Source: Chloroflexota bacterium (GTDB lineage: Bacteria > Chloroflexota > Anaerolineae > J036 > Brachytrichaceae). Taken from it: 43,534 nt of DNA. The translations under genes and the position numbers were made by a program. The DNA is taken from the NCBI GenBank assembly GCA_021788625.1, contig JAJYKL010000034.1, positions 1 through 43,534 of the forward strand, given 5' to 3'. How positions within the stretch are numbered: the stretch's first letter is position 1; the number at the start of each line of letters is the position of its first letter. Below are positions 16,639 to 23,994 of this stretch, piece after piece. The notes beneath the pieces were generated by a model, which was not told the DNA's origin, did no database searches, and worked only from the letters and a program-made list of their open reading frames with translations.

Positions 16639-17619
16639 CTAATCCTCAGCGTAAGCGAACAGGCCGCTGAGAGACTCGCGCATCAGGTTGCGCGAGATCG
16701 CCTCGGCAAACACCGGTGCGACAGAGAGCACTGTCATATGGGGTGGGCGTTTCTCAGGCGGGATCGGAACGGTGTCGGTGGTGACGATCTCGGTAATCTG
16801 CTTGATCTCCCCCAGTCGTTCCAACGCGCGTCCGGTGAACAGACCATGTGTACAGATGACGGTGATCTCCTTGATGTTACTGGCGACCAGCAGCTTCGAT
16901 AGCTCGGCTACCGAGCCGCCCGTGGCGATCTCGTCGTCGTAGATCATGGCGTGTCGGAAGCCACTTACCTGCCGGCCTACCAGACCCCGGATCGTGACTT
17001 CGTCATCGGAAATACGCACCTTGTCAGCCGTGGCGACGTTCAGGCCCAGCTCGGCGGCGAAGCGCGCGGTGGACTTGGCGCGGCCCAGGTCGGGTGCCAC
17101 GACGATCGACTCGTTTGGATTCAGCTCGCGCTCGCGGAAGTACTTTACGAATAGCGGGCGCGAAGTGAGAGGATCCGTGGGCACGCTAAAGAAGCCGTGA
17201 ACCTGTGGCGAGTGCAGCGTCATGGTCAGCACGTGCGTTGCGCCAGCCGTTTTCAGAAGGTCGGCGATCAACCGCGCTGTGATGGAGATGCGCGGGGCGT
17301 CTTTTTTGTCGCTTCGTGCGTAGGAGAAGTAAGGAATCACCGCGTGGATTTCGAAGGCGGCTGCGCTGCGGGCGATATCTGCCATCATCAGCAATTCCAG
17401 CAGGTTGTCGCTAACGGGGGGGATGAGCGACTGCACCAGAAATACCGTGCGGCCGCGCACCGGCATGCCCAGTTGCACAAATAGGTTATCGTTGCTGAAA
17501 CGTGCACATTTGGTCGGGTCAAGTGGAATCTGCAAGTGCTCGGCGATATGGGCTGCCAGTTGTGGGTGTGAGCGGCCAGCGAAGATACGTACGTCATTTG
17601 GGTCAATACAGTTTGTCAT
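16639..17619 (-). CDS. prs: Ribose-phosphate pyrophosphokinase (PRPP synthetase), divergent
   Basis: Makes PRPP from ribose 5-phosphate and ATP for nucleotide, His and Trp synthesis; cytoplasmic. The 326-residue protein aligns along its length with Prs: RIFAGRSHPQLA near the start, VIPYFSYARSDKK (the ATP/ribose loop), TMTLHSPQVHGFF for the PRPP-synthetase signature, and VVAPDLGRAKSTARFA for the VxSPDxGG block. The PRPP loop is IYDDEIATGGS rather than the common VDDMxDTAGT, and the catalytic KRR triplet reads KVR. The protein therefore belongs to a variant branch. No obvious Shine-Dalgarno. It is divergent from the SdhB-like gene with 52 bases between. Confidence 0.85.
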   Translation of the reverse strand: MTNCIDPNDVRIFAGRSHPQLAAHIAEHLQIPLDPTKCARFSNDNLFVQLGMPVRGRTVFLVQSLIPPVSDNLLELLMMADIARSAAAFEIHAVIPYFSYARSDKKDAPRISITARLIADLLKTAGATHVLTMTLHSPQVHGFFSVPTDPLTSRPLFVKYFRERELNPNESIVVAPDLGRAKSTARFAAELGLNVATADKVRISDDEVTIRGLVGRQVSGFRHAMIYDDEIATGGSVAELSKLLVASNIKEITVICTHGLFTGRALERLGEIKQITEIVTTDTVPIPPEKRPPHMTVLSVAPVFAEAISRNLMRESLSGLFAYAED

Positions 17620-17658
17620 GGTGGCATTCGTTCCAGTAATCTTGATAGCTTAGTTTAG

Positions 17659-17664
17659 TACAAT
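17659..17664 (+). promoter_or_regulatory. -10 element placing the start of transcription at the SdhB-like ATG
   Basis: TACAAT followed by 7 bases and the ATG at 17672, with no Shine-Dalgarno. The predicted transcript would begin at or next to the start codon (leaderless). No good -35 is seen. Confidence 0.45.
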
Positions 17665-17671
17665 CCCTGAG

Positions 17672-18409
17672 ATGGTCACCGTCACGCTGCATATCTGGCG
17701 CAGCGACCACACATTCACCTATCATACCGTTAACGTGCCAGAAGACAGCTACGTCATCGACGCCATCGAACGCGTGGTAGCGGGACAGACGGCCGAAGCG
17801 AACCACCCGCTGTTGGTGTGGCGGCATGCCTGTCATCACGCGTCGTGCGGCTCATGCGGCGTGCGTATTAATGGCCTGGAGAAACTGCCGTGCGTTACAC
17901 CGCTGAGCGATTATGCGCCTGGCCGGCCCATCACATTACGGCCTTTGGCACACTTTCCACCCGTTGCCGACCTGGTGGTCCATTTCGCTTCTTTCTTCGA
18001 ACGGATGCGCACCGTGGGGATGCCGATCGTACGCACAGATGAAACCGTACCTCGCGAGGGGGTGACGGCATCGGGCGGCGAGAGCGCCCACAAGGCAAAT
18101 GAGCCCAGCGCGCCCCTGGATCTGACACACGACCTGCGCTTCGAGGATTGCATTGAGTGTGGATTGTGTGTGTCAGCCTGCCCGGCCATGGTCAATCCCC
18201 GGTTCATAGGGCCAGCCGCGCTGGCAGCGGCTGAGCGACTGATGGAAGAACCTCGCGGGGCTGACCTGGTTTCGCTCCTGCAGGTTGTGGACCAGCAGAC
18301 CGGCGTCTGGTCGTGCCGCTCATCTTATAGTTGCAGTGCCGTATGTCCGAGCGGTGTCGACCCCGCAGGCGCCATCATACGCCTGCGCAAGAGGATTCTG
18401 GATTCGTGA
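17672..18409 (+). CDS. Succinate dehydrogenase/fumarate reductase iron-sulfur subunit-like protein
   Basis: The 245-residue protein carries the SdhB/FrdB cluster ligands. Cys54, Cys59, Cys62 and Cys74 give the [2Fe-2S] site (CHHASCGSC). Cys160, Cys163, Cys166 with Cys225 give the [4Fe-4S] site (CIECGLCVSAC). Cys170, Cys215 and Cys221 give the third site. It would pass electrons between a flavoprotein and a membrane quinone subunit. No flavoprotein (SdhA) or anchor (SdhC/D) gene is adjacent: the neighbours are prs (divergent) and EF-P. The linker at about 118-150 is longer and more polar than usual. It may serve a complex encoded elsewhere or a non-succinate flavoenzyme. Confidence 0.88.
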   Translation: MVTVTLHIWRSDHTFTYHTVNVPEDSYVIDAIERVVAGQTAEANHPLLVWRHACHHASCGSCGVRINGLEKLPCVTPLSDYAPGRPITLRPLAHFPPVADLVVHFASFFERMRTVGMPIVRTDETVPREGVTASGGESAHKANEPSAPLDLTHDLRFEDCIECGLCVSACPAMVNPRFIGPAALAAAERLMEEPRGADLVSLLQVVDQQTGVWSCRSSYSCSAVCPSGVDPAGAIIRLRKRILDS

Positions 18410-18441
18410 AAATCTGTTTTCGGAATTCCGACGGATTCATA

Positions 18442-18490
18442 TAGAATGGTTTCTTTGGGCGGCACGACAATTTCAAACCGAAAGTAGCAT
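18442..18490 (+). promoter_or_regulatory. Candidate efp promoter elements
   Basis: Two possible -10 hexamers precede efp: TAGAAT (18442-18447, within TATAGAAT) would give a leader of about 43 bases, and TAGCAT (18485-18490), 6 bases before the ATG, would give a leaderless message. No Shine-Dalgarno precedes the ATG at 18497 and no convincing -35 is present for either. Confidence 0.35.
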
Positions 18491-18496
18491 ATTGCA

Positions 18497-19057
18497 ATGA
18501 TCGATGTCAATGACTTGCGCCGGGGGATGGCTTTTGAGCTGGACGGCGAACTCTATCAGGTGCTGGAGTACTCGCACAACAAACCGGGGCGCGGAAACGC
18601 CACGATCCGCGTCAAGGTGGTGAATCTGCACAGTGGCGCGCAATTCGAGCGCACGTTCCAGTCGGGTGCGCGCGTGCAGGATGTTGAGCTCGAGATCACG
18701 CCAGTGCAATACCTCTACCACGATGGCGGTTTTTATTACTTCATGAACACCCAGACATATGAGCAGATCACACTGGGTGAGAGTCAATTGGGTGGCCGGA
18801 TGAGTTACGTTAAGGAGAATCAGGAGCTGAACATCATAACGCATGAAGGCGAACCACTCGATATCGCCCTGCCACCCAACGTAGACCTGCGTGTCACCGA
18901 CTCGCCCATAGCCATCGCCGGTGACACGGCGGCTGGCGGTGGCACAAAAATCGTGACGGTTGAGACCGGTTTAAAAGTGACTGTGCCACTCTTCGTAAAC
19001 CTAAACGACGTCATCCGCATCGAGACGCGCAGTGGCGAATACGTCACGCGCGTGTAG
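18497..19057 (+). CDS. efp: Translation elongation factor P
   Basis: The 186-residue protein relieves ribosome stalling at polyproline stretches by binding between the P and E sites. It has the three beta-barrel domains of EF-P, including the conserved YLYHDGGFYYFMN block in domain II and the C-terminal signature VPLFVNLNDVIRIETRSGEYVTRV in part. The tip of the domain I loop reads NKPGRGNA, so the residue that is Lys34 in E. coli (modified with beta-lysine) is Arg32 here. No modification gene (EarP, EpmA/B) is in the window. Full family length. It ends 2 bases from the convergent dnaN stop codon, with no terminator between. Confidence 0.95.
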   Translation: MIDVNDLRRGMAFELDGELYQVLEYSHNKPGRGNATIRVKVVNLHSGAQFERTFQSGARVQDVELEITPVQYLYHDGGFYYFMNTQTYEQITLGESQLGGRMSYVKENQELNIITHEGEPLDIALPPNVDLRVTDSPIAIAGDTAAGGGTKIVTVETGLKVTVPLFVNLNDVIRIETRSGEYVTRV

Positions 19058-19059
19058 CC

Positions 19060-20196
19060 TTAGCGGGGCAGGTGCATCGGCATCACCACGTGCAGGAAAT
19101 TGTCGTCACCCACAGGCTTAATGACACCCGGCGCCTTCGGCGCGGTGGTTTCCAGAGCAGTTTGCGGTGCGTCGATTACCGATAGCACGTCGATCAGGAA
19201 CTTGACGTTAAAGGCAATCTCCACCTCAGGGCCGGTGGCCAGGGCTTCCAACTGGCTCTCATTGTCGCCTGTTTCATCTGCGCGCGCCGAGATGGTCATC
19301 CTGCCTGGCTCACCGTCGGCGGAAGGCGTGATATGCAGGCGCATTGTGTCCGATGCCTCACGCGCGAAGATGCTGGCTTGCCGGCAGGCTTTCAGCATTT
19401 CGGCTGTATTCACCACCGTGCGTGTTTCGGTCTTCTTGGGAATGATCGGTTCGTAGTCGGGGAAGCGCTGATCAATCAGTTGAGCAACCAGATCCACGTT
19501 CTGCAGGTGGAAGAGGACCTGTCCGCGTGATGGGGTAACGCTGATCGCCACGGGCTCCTCCTGCTCCCCCACCACCCGCGCTACCTCGGCCACTGCCTTG
19601 GCTGGGACCAGGATGGTGCGCGGCTCTGCCACCGGCTCCTTCAGGATACCTGAGCACACACTAAGCCGGAACCCGTCGGCAGCCACCATCACGATGCGGT
19701 CGTTATCGAATTTGGTCAGCACGCCCGTAAGCATGGGCCGGCTTTCATCCGTGGCGGCAGCGAACACAACCTTGCCGATCATGGTCCTTAGCAGGTCAGC
19801 GTCCACAAACGCGGCGTTCGACGGCTCGAAGGTGGGGATGATGGGAAATTCCTGAGCATCGATGCCCTTGATGTTGTTCTCGGTGTGGCCGCATTGCACC
19901 CGCAGCGTCTGCGTGCGGATGTTCAATTCCAGATCCACCCGGTCGGGAGGAAGCAGCGAGACCAGCTCCGTGAAGGGACGGGCGGGCACGGTGATCGTTC
20001 CCTCGTCCTCCACCTTCGCCCCGATCCAGCAGTTAATACCAAGCTCCAGGTTCGTAGCGGCGATCTTCAACCGGCCGCCGTCCGTCGCCAGCAAGACATG
20101 CGTTAAGACAGGGAGGGTAGCCGTGCGTGCCGCCACGGCGCGACTGACGATGTTCAGACCTTTGGCCAGGTTCTCTTGCAAGCAGGAGACTTTCAT
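19060..20196 (-). CDS. dnaN: DNA polymerase III beta subunit (sliding clamp)
   Basis: The 378-residue protein is the ring-forming clamp that tethers DNA polymerase III to DNA. Three repeated clamp domains are visible; typical segments are AATNLELGI (about 45-53), DESRPMLTGV, VAADGFRLSV and the C-terminal VVMPMHLPR, equivalent to the conserved end that lies near the protein-binding pocket. A GAGAAGG Shine-Dalgarno stands 8 bases before the ATG, and TATACA just upstream is a possible -10. The gene is not next to dnaA, recF or gyrB, unlike the common origin arrangement, so it gives no evidence for an origin here. Confidence 0.95.
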   Translation of the reverse strand: MKVSCLQENLAKGLNIVSRAVAARTATLPVLTHVLLATDGGRLKIAATNLELGINCWIGAKVEDEGTITVPARPFTELVSLLPPDRVDLELNIRTQTLRVQCGHTENNIKGIDAQEFPIIPTFEPSNAAFVDADLLRTMIGKVVFAAATDESRPMLTGVLTKFDNDRIVMVAADGFRLSVCSGILKEPVAEPRTILVPAKAVAEVARVVGEQEEPVAISVTPSRGQVLFHLQNVDLVAQLIDQRFPDYEPIIPKKTETRTVVNTAEMLKACRQASIFAREASDTMRLHITPSADGEPGRMTISARADETGDNESQLEALATGPEVEIAFNVKFLIDVLSVIDAPQTALETTAPKAPGVIKPVGDDNFLHVVMPMHLPR

Positions 20197-20304
20197 GCTT
20201 TAACCTTCTCTATGTTGTATATAGGCCGGGATGGGTGTTTCCACGGTGCAGGCGTGTGCCGCTACTGCCTGCGCTGTGCGATGTGCGGCACGACCACCTG
20301 GCGC

Positions 20305-21642
20305 CTAATTGTCGCTGATAACCGGCTGAATGTAAATATCTTCGTCGCCGGCATCGGCATTGGGCCGCCAGCGGCTGGTCGGGATGAGATGCGCGGCATG
20401 CGGCAGCATTAGAACGCGCGGGCGCCGGCCCACGATGGTCTCGGCCAGACTGGCAGCCTCGAGCATGGTGTGAGCACCGATCAGTCCGCAATCGCGCGCC
20501 AGGTTCACACAGTCTGAACCGACGGTAATGATATGGTACTTCTGGTTGATGATCGTCTGGGCCAGCATATAGGCACGCTGCTCACCGCTGCGGATGCCAC
20601 GCTGGCTGAGCTGGAGGAGCACCGTGTCCATATCGGTTGCGCCTGACAAGGCATCGTAGAATTGCTGCTCGCGCACATCGTAAGATGGGTGTTCGGCACA
20701 CTGCACCGGCAGGATAATGACGCCCCCTCGCGCCAGCACGGGGGGCTCGGCCAGGCCGATCACCACGGCGGCGCGGCTGGCATGATATAGCGTGTGCACC
20801 TTCGAATTGCCATCACCTGCAATAACGATGGTATAGTCGCCGCGCGGCACATCCACTTCATAATACCGGCGTGCCACGTTCACCAGCGCGTCATGGACGG
20901 CACTCGGTGATCCTGCTCCCACTGCCGTTATATTGCCCTCGACGTCCACCACGGCGTTCAGCACAAACATCAGCCCGGCGCGCCGGGCCATCTCGCGCTC
21001 CACCGCGATGGACAGGTTCTCCGGTGAGTCCGCTGAATGGACCGTGCGGTCGTCCAGGAAGCGGGCTGTGCGCACTTCGTTCAACGTGGCTTCTCCGGCG
21101 CACCCGATGGAGATGGTTTTATTTCCACCGGAGTAACCAGCGTAGTAGTGCGGCTCGACCACATCGAGCCCGATCAGCACATCGGCCTCCACCGCATGGT
21201 AATTCACAAGTAAAGGCACACCCTGGTAACTGCCCAGCTCGTCTAATTCTGACTGATTGGATGCATCGTGGTCCACCACTCTGTAACGTTTCATCACCGC
21301 ATCACCCAGGCTGTGCTGTTTTTCCTCGTCGGAGCTGGGTTGGTGCAGGGCGTTGGGGATCAAAACAGTAATGTCATCATCCCTTACGCCTGCCGTTCGC
21401 AGCTCATGTAACAGGGTGGGTAGCAGCACAGCATTGGCGGCATCGCGCTCGTGACCATTGATGGCACATACCAGCGTCACGTGGCTGCCGGGTCCGCACA
21501 ACTCGGTCAGTGGCAGCGATGAAAGGGGGTGCGCCAGCGCGTGACTCACCGCAGCGCTTACATCGTCGAGCGGTTCGGTGGGTATTGGCTGGGCATAATC
21601 TATTGGCCAACCCACAGGTAGTGGATCATACTTGCCGTTCAT
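20305..21642 (-). CDS. LarA-like protein (nickel-pincer 2-hydroxyacid racemase family)
   Basis: The 445-residue protein is homologous to lactate racemase LarA, which uses a nickel-pincer nucleotide bound to a lysine. His100 (NALHQP), His165 (EPHYYAGYSGG) and Lys175 (GGNK) match His108, His174 and Lys184 of the Lactiplantibacillus enzyme, at a constant offset of 8-9. The fourth position, nickel ligand His200, corresponds to Arg191 here. The LarB/LarC/LarE cofactor genes are not in the window. It may racemise or epimerise a substrate other than lactate, or it may have lost or changed activity. A weak GTAGG precedes the ATG. The gene lies downstream of dnaN's 5' end on the same strand and seems to be a separate unit. 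Confidence 0.8.
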   Translation of the reverse strand: MNGKYDPLPVGWPIDYAQPIPTEPLDDVSAAVSHALAHPLSSLPLTELCGPGSHVTLVCAINGHERDAANAVLLPTLLHELRTAGVRDDDITVLIPNALHQPSSDEEKQHSLGDAVMKRYRVVDHDASNQSELDELGSYQGVPLLVNYHAVEADVLIGLDVVEPHYYAGYSGGNKTISIGCAGEATLNEVRTARFLDDRTVHSADSPENLSIAVEREMARRAGLMFVLNAVVDVEGNITAVGAGSPSAVHDALVNVARRYYEVDVPRGDYTIVIAGDGNSKVHTLYHASRAAVVIGLAEPPVLARGGVIILPVQCAEHPSYDVREQQFYDALSGATDMDTVLLQLSQRGIRSGEQRAYMLAQTIINQKYHIITVGSDCVNLARDCGLIGAHTMLEAASLAETIVGRRPRVLMLPHAAHLIPTSRWRPNADAGDEDIYIQPVISDN

Positions 21643-21837
21643 AAAGTGTTTCCTACCTAAACTCGATCCGCCTTCTATTATTGTTATACACCGCCCTGAT
21701 GATTTATGCGATCACACAACCCTTTTCCATACATTCATACCCGGCTTGTATGATAAAAAGATTGGAGTTTCACTAGCATTACGAGTGTGAACCACCCAGC
21801 GCCCCCGGCGCACTGACCGTGAATCCGACCGTTGAGA
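21643..21837. other. Intergenic stretch upstream of the LarA-like gene
   Basis: About 195 bases without a gene, AT-richer than its surroundings. On the minus strand TATAAC stands about 40 bases before the larA-like ATG and could be a -10; no good -35 is seen. A short GCGCC/GGCGC hairpin near 21808-21820, downstream of the membrane gene, lacks a T-run and is not a convincing terminator. Confidence 0.35.
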
Positions 21838-22599
21838 CTAACTCGTCGCGGCTGGAGCGCTGTGCGGTGCAGGGGATGGAGCACCTGCCACAGCCAGTTG
21901 GAAACCGATGAATAACAGTATCACTCCGACCAGGATACCGATGTACTTGAAAGCAGAAGCCGTCTGGCTCAGGGCAGGGACAGTCTCGGCCAGTTTGATC
22001 AATGCGCCGCCTGTGGCTGGCAACAACCCGCCCAGCGCGATGAATACGTTGCCCAGCACACGGTTGGGCAGGATTTGCTTACGCAGGAATAGATAGGCCG
22101 AGTATATGGCCCCACCCACCAGCACCAGCGTACCGTAACTGTTTGTCACGGGAGGAAGCACCAAACGCACTGTTGACTCTGGCAGGATGTAACGGTAACT
22201 CTCGGTGAGGAATTTGCTTATGTCATTGCCCGGAGTGAACTTGCTGGCGTCCAGCGGTACCGACAGGATCCACACCAGGCTGGCGATGGCCACGATGCCG
22301 ACGATGATCGATAGGATGGAGGCCACGTAACGCCGGCGCACCAGTAGATGCAGTGTGCCCTGGCCTAATACAGGTGGAACCAGCAATGCGCCGCTCCAGT
22401 ACCACATGCGGAAGGCCAGAGGGTTCCATCCGAACGCGAGCAGTACTTCTGAAAGCCCGCCAATGAAATAAAGTACCAGACCGAGTCCCCACATCAGGTG
22501 GTGCATCCCACCCCGTATGCGATAGCGATTTAGCAACAGCACTGCCATGACACCTGACACGACAGTCGTCAGGATTCCAATAAGTAAACTAAGCGACAT
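21838..22599 (-). CDS. Integral membrane protein of unknown function (about seven helices)
   Basis: The 253-residue protein has about seven hydrophobic helices: roughly 2-23, 33-54, 66-82, 91-112, 152-170, 182-200 and 213-235. A loop of about 35 residues between helices 4 and 5 contains SKFTPGNDISKFLTESYRY. The C-terminus is a short Pro/Ala/Ser tail. GGAG and AGGAG motifs precede the ATG at 22599. I recognise no family motif and no charged residues within helices that would suggest a transporter. It lies between the YcaQ-like gene and the LarA-like gene on the same strand. Confidence 0.7.
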   Translation of the reverse strand: MSLSLLIGILTTVVSGVMAVLLLNRYRIRGGMHHLMWGLGLVLYFIGGLSEVLLAFGWNPLAFRMWYWSGALLVPPVLGQGTLHLLVRRRYVASILSIIVGIVAIASLVWILSVPLDASKFTPGNDISKFLTESYRYILPESTVRLVLPPVTNSYGTLVLVGGAIYSAYLFLRKQILPNRVLGNVFIALGGLLPATGGALIKLAETVPALSQTASAFKYIGILVGVILLFIGFQLAVAGAPSPAPHSAPAATS

Positions 22600-22687
22600 G
22601 GAACTCCTCTCCCTGCTACAAATATAAATCTATGCGCACGATGAAGAATCAACGCTATGAAGTGTACAGCGGTTTCATCGTACAGTT

Positions 22688-23941
22688 CTAGAACGCTGTC
22701 AACAATTTCCGCCTGAGTCCAACTGGAGCGCTGCGCGAGATGATCAGGTCCCTGGCATTATGGAACTGCATGAAACTATGTAAAGCTGTGACGAGCCCGC
22801 TTACCAGTTCCTCATCGGGTTTAATCCCTCGCTCGAGGTTGATTGCTTTTAGCAATAGTGTGCCGGTCTGGCGATCCATTTTAGGGTCAATGCGGCCTAC
22901 CAGTCGATCCCTATGCAAAATAGGCAGCTCAAAGTAACCGAACTGGCGTTGATCTTTGGGCTTATAGGCTTCCAGGGATTTCCGAAAGCTCCAGAATTTC
23001 TCATCGCGGTGTGCTGGCCAAAACAGATTATCGAACGGACTGAGGAAAGTGGTGCGCTCCGCTCTCAATTCCCCGCAGGCAGCCTGCTCCAGTTGCGGCA
23101 GCCAGTCGCGATGGATTACCAGCGGGTACAACTCACCATCGCTCAGTCGGGTCTGCACCTCCACTGCAACGCCCGTCTCGAAAAGCTGGCGCATGACTGA
23201 ACGTGCAGTACTCACCTTGGCGTACACCATGGCTCCAGCCTGCGCCGGATTACAAATGCCCAATGTCCGCAGTGAGCGCTGCACGAGGAACTGCTCCGCT
23301 TCGACGTCTGAGGGGAGGTGCTTATCCACCCAGTCGGGCAGCACGCGTTCGGGCAGATCATAGACACGCTGGAAATTCATCCGCCCGGCGATCATGAGCG
23401 CCCCCTCGTTGTAGAGTTGCTCCAGTGCGTGCTTGGCCGGTTGCCAGTCCCACCACTTACTCTGGCGCTTCCCGGAGTGCTCAAAGTCCGCCGCGCGCAG
23501 TGCCCCTTCGCGCTGGACGCGTTCGAGCACCGCCTTCATCAACGCCTGGTTATCGGGGTTATCCTTCCAGCCATGGAACCACTTACCCTGCTGACGATAT
23601 CGGTTCATGGCGGGCAGGCGGTAACGGAAATCGGTGAGGGGGATCAGACACGCCGAATGCATCCAATACTCGAACAACCGGCGCGAGACGCCCGTATCGC
23701 CATACGCTATGTGGTCCAGATCTGCTGTGTTGTAAACGCCCAGGCGACTCCATAGCACCAGGTACTGACTGCGTTGCACGATCTGCAACGTATCGATCTG
23801 CACACACCCCAGATGATCGACTATGGCATAAAGTATCTCTGGCGTAACTGCAGGCTCAGCCCCCAAAGGTGCAGTCAACCGCTGCGTATATAGAGCGAGG
23901 GTTCGCACTGCTTCAAGCGGGTAAATGGTGGTTGATGTCAT
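22688..23941 (-). CDS. YcaQ/AlkX-type winged-helix DNA glycosylase (HTH_42)
   Basis: The 417-residue protein belongs to the HTH_42 (DUF1006) family, which includes E. coli YcaQ (AlkX) and Streptomyces AlkZ, glycosylases that remove DNA interstrand crosslinks such as those of nitrogen mustards or azinomycin. The catalytic Q-x-D motif of the YcaQ branch is present as Gln48-Ile-Asp50 in GCVQIDTLQ. The C-terminal family block LSPFDNLFW is also present. The start at 23941 is the usual one. It has no Shine-Dalgarno but does have a well-spaced promoter immediately upstream (23951-23979). A start at 23986 would run through that promoter. The gene is divergent from the SDR gene. Confidence 0.82.
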   Translation of the reverse strand: MTSTTIYPLEAVRTLALYTQRLTAPLGAEPAVTPEILYAIVDHLGCVQIDTLQIVQRSQYLVLWSRLGVYNTADLDHIAYGDTGVSRRLFEYWMHSACLIPLTDFRYRLPAMNRYRQQGKWFHGWKDNPDNQALMKAVLERVQREGALRAADFEHSGKRQSKWWDWQPAKHALEQLYNEGALMIAGRMNFQRVYDLPERVLPDWVDKHLPSDVEAEQFLVQRSLRTLGICNPAQAGAMVYAKVSTARSVMRQLFETGVAVEVQTRLSDGELYPLVIHRDWLPQLEQAACGELRAERTTFLSPFDNLFWPAHRDEKFWSFRKSLEAYKPKDQRQFGYFELPILHRDRLVGRIDPKMDRQTGTLLLKAINLERGIKPDEELVSGLVTALHSFMQFHNARDLIISRSAPVGLRRKLLTAF

Positions 23942-23950
23942 GGTGTGGAG

Positions 23951-23987
23951 ATTGTCGATTGTCAATTGTGAACCGTCAATCCACAAT
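23951..23987. promoter_or_regulatory. Overlapping divergent promoters made of a small repeat
   Basis: Between the YcaQ-like and SDR genes (53 bases) the motif ATTGTC/TTGTCAATTG is repeated on both strands. It gives TTGTCA (23959-23964), 17 bases, CACAAT (23982-23987) for the plus strand. It also gives TTGACG (23979-23974), 17 bases, GACAAT (23956-23951) for the minus strand. Each -10 lies 7-9 bases from its ATG, so both messages would be leaderless or nearly so. Confidence 0.6.
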
Positions 23988-23994
23988 AGGGCCT

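Noticed and set aside
19060-20196. Replication origin near dnaN
   Set aside because: No dnaA, recF or gyrB neighbours and no cluster of DnaA boxes were seen.
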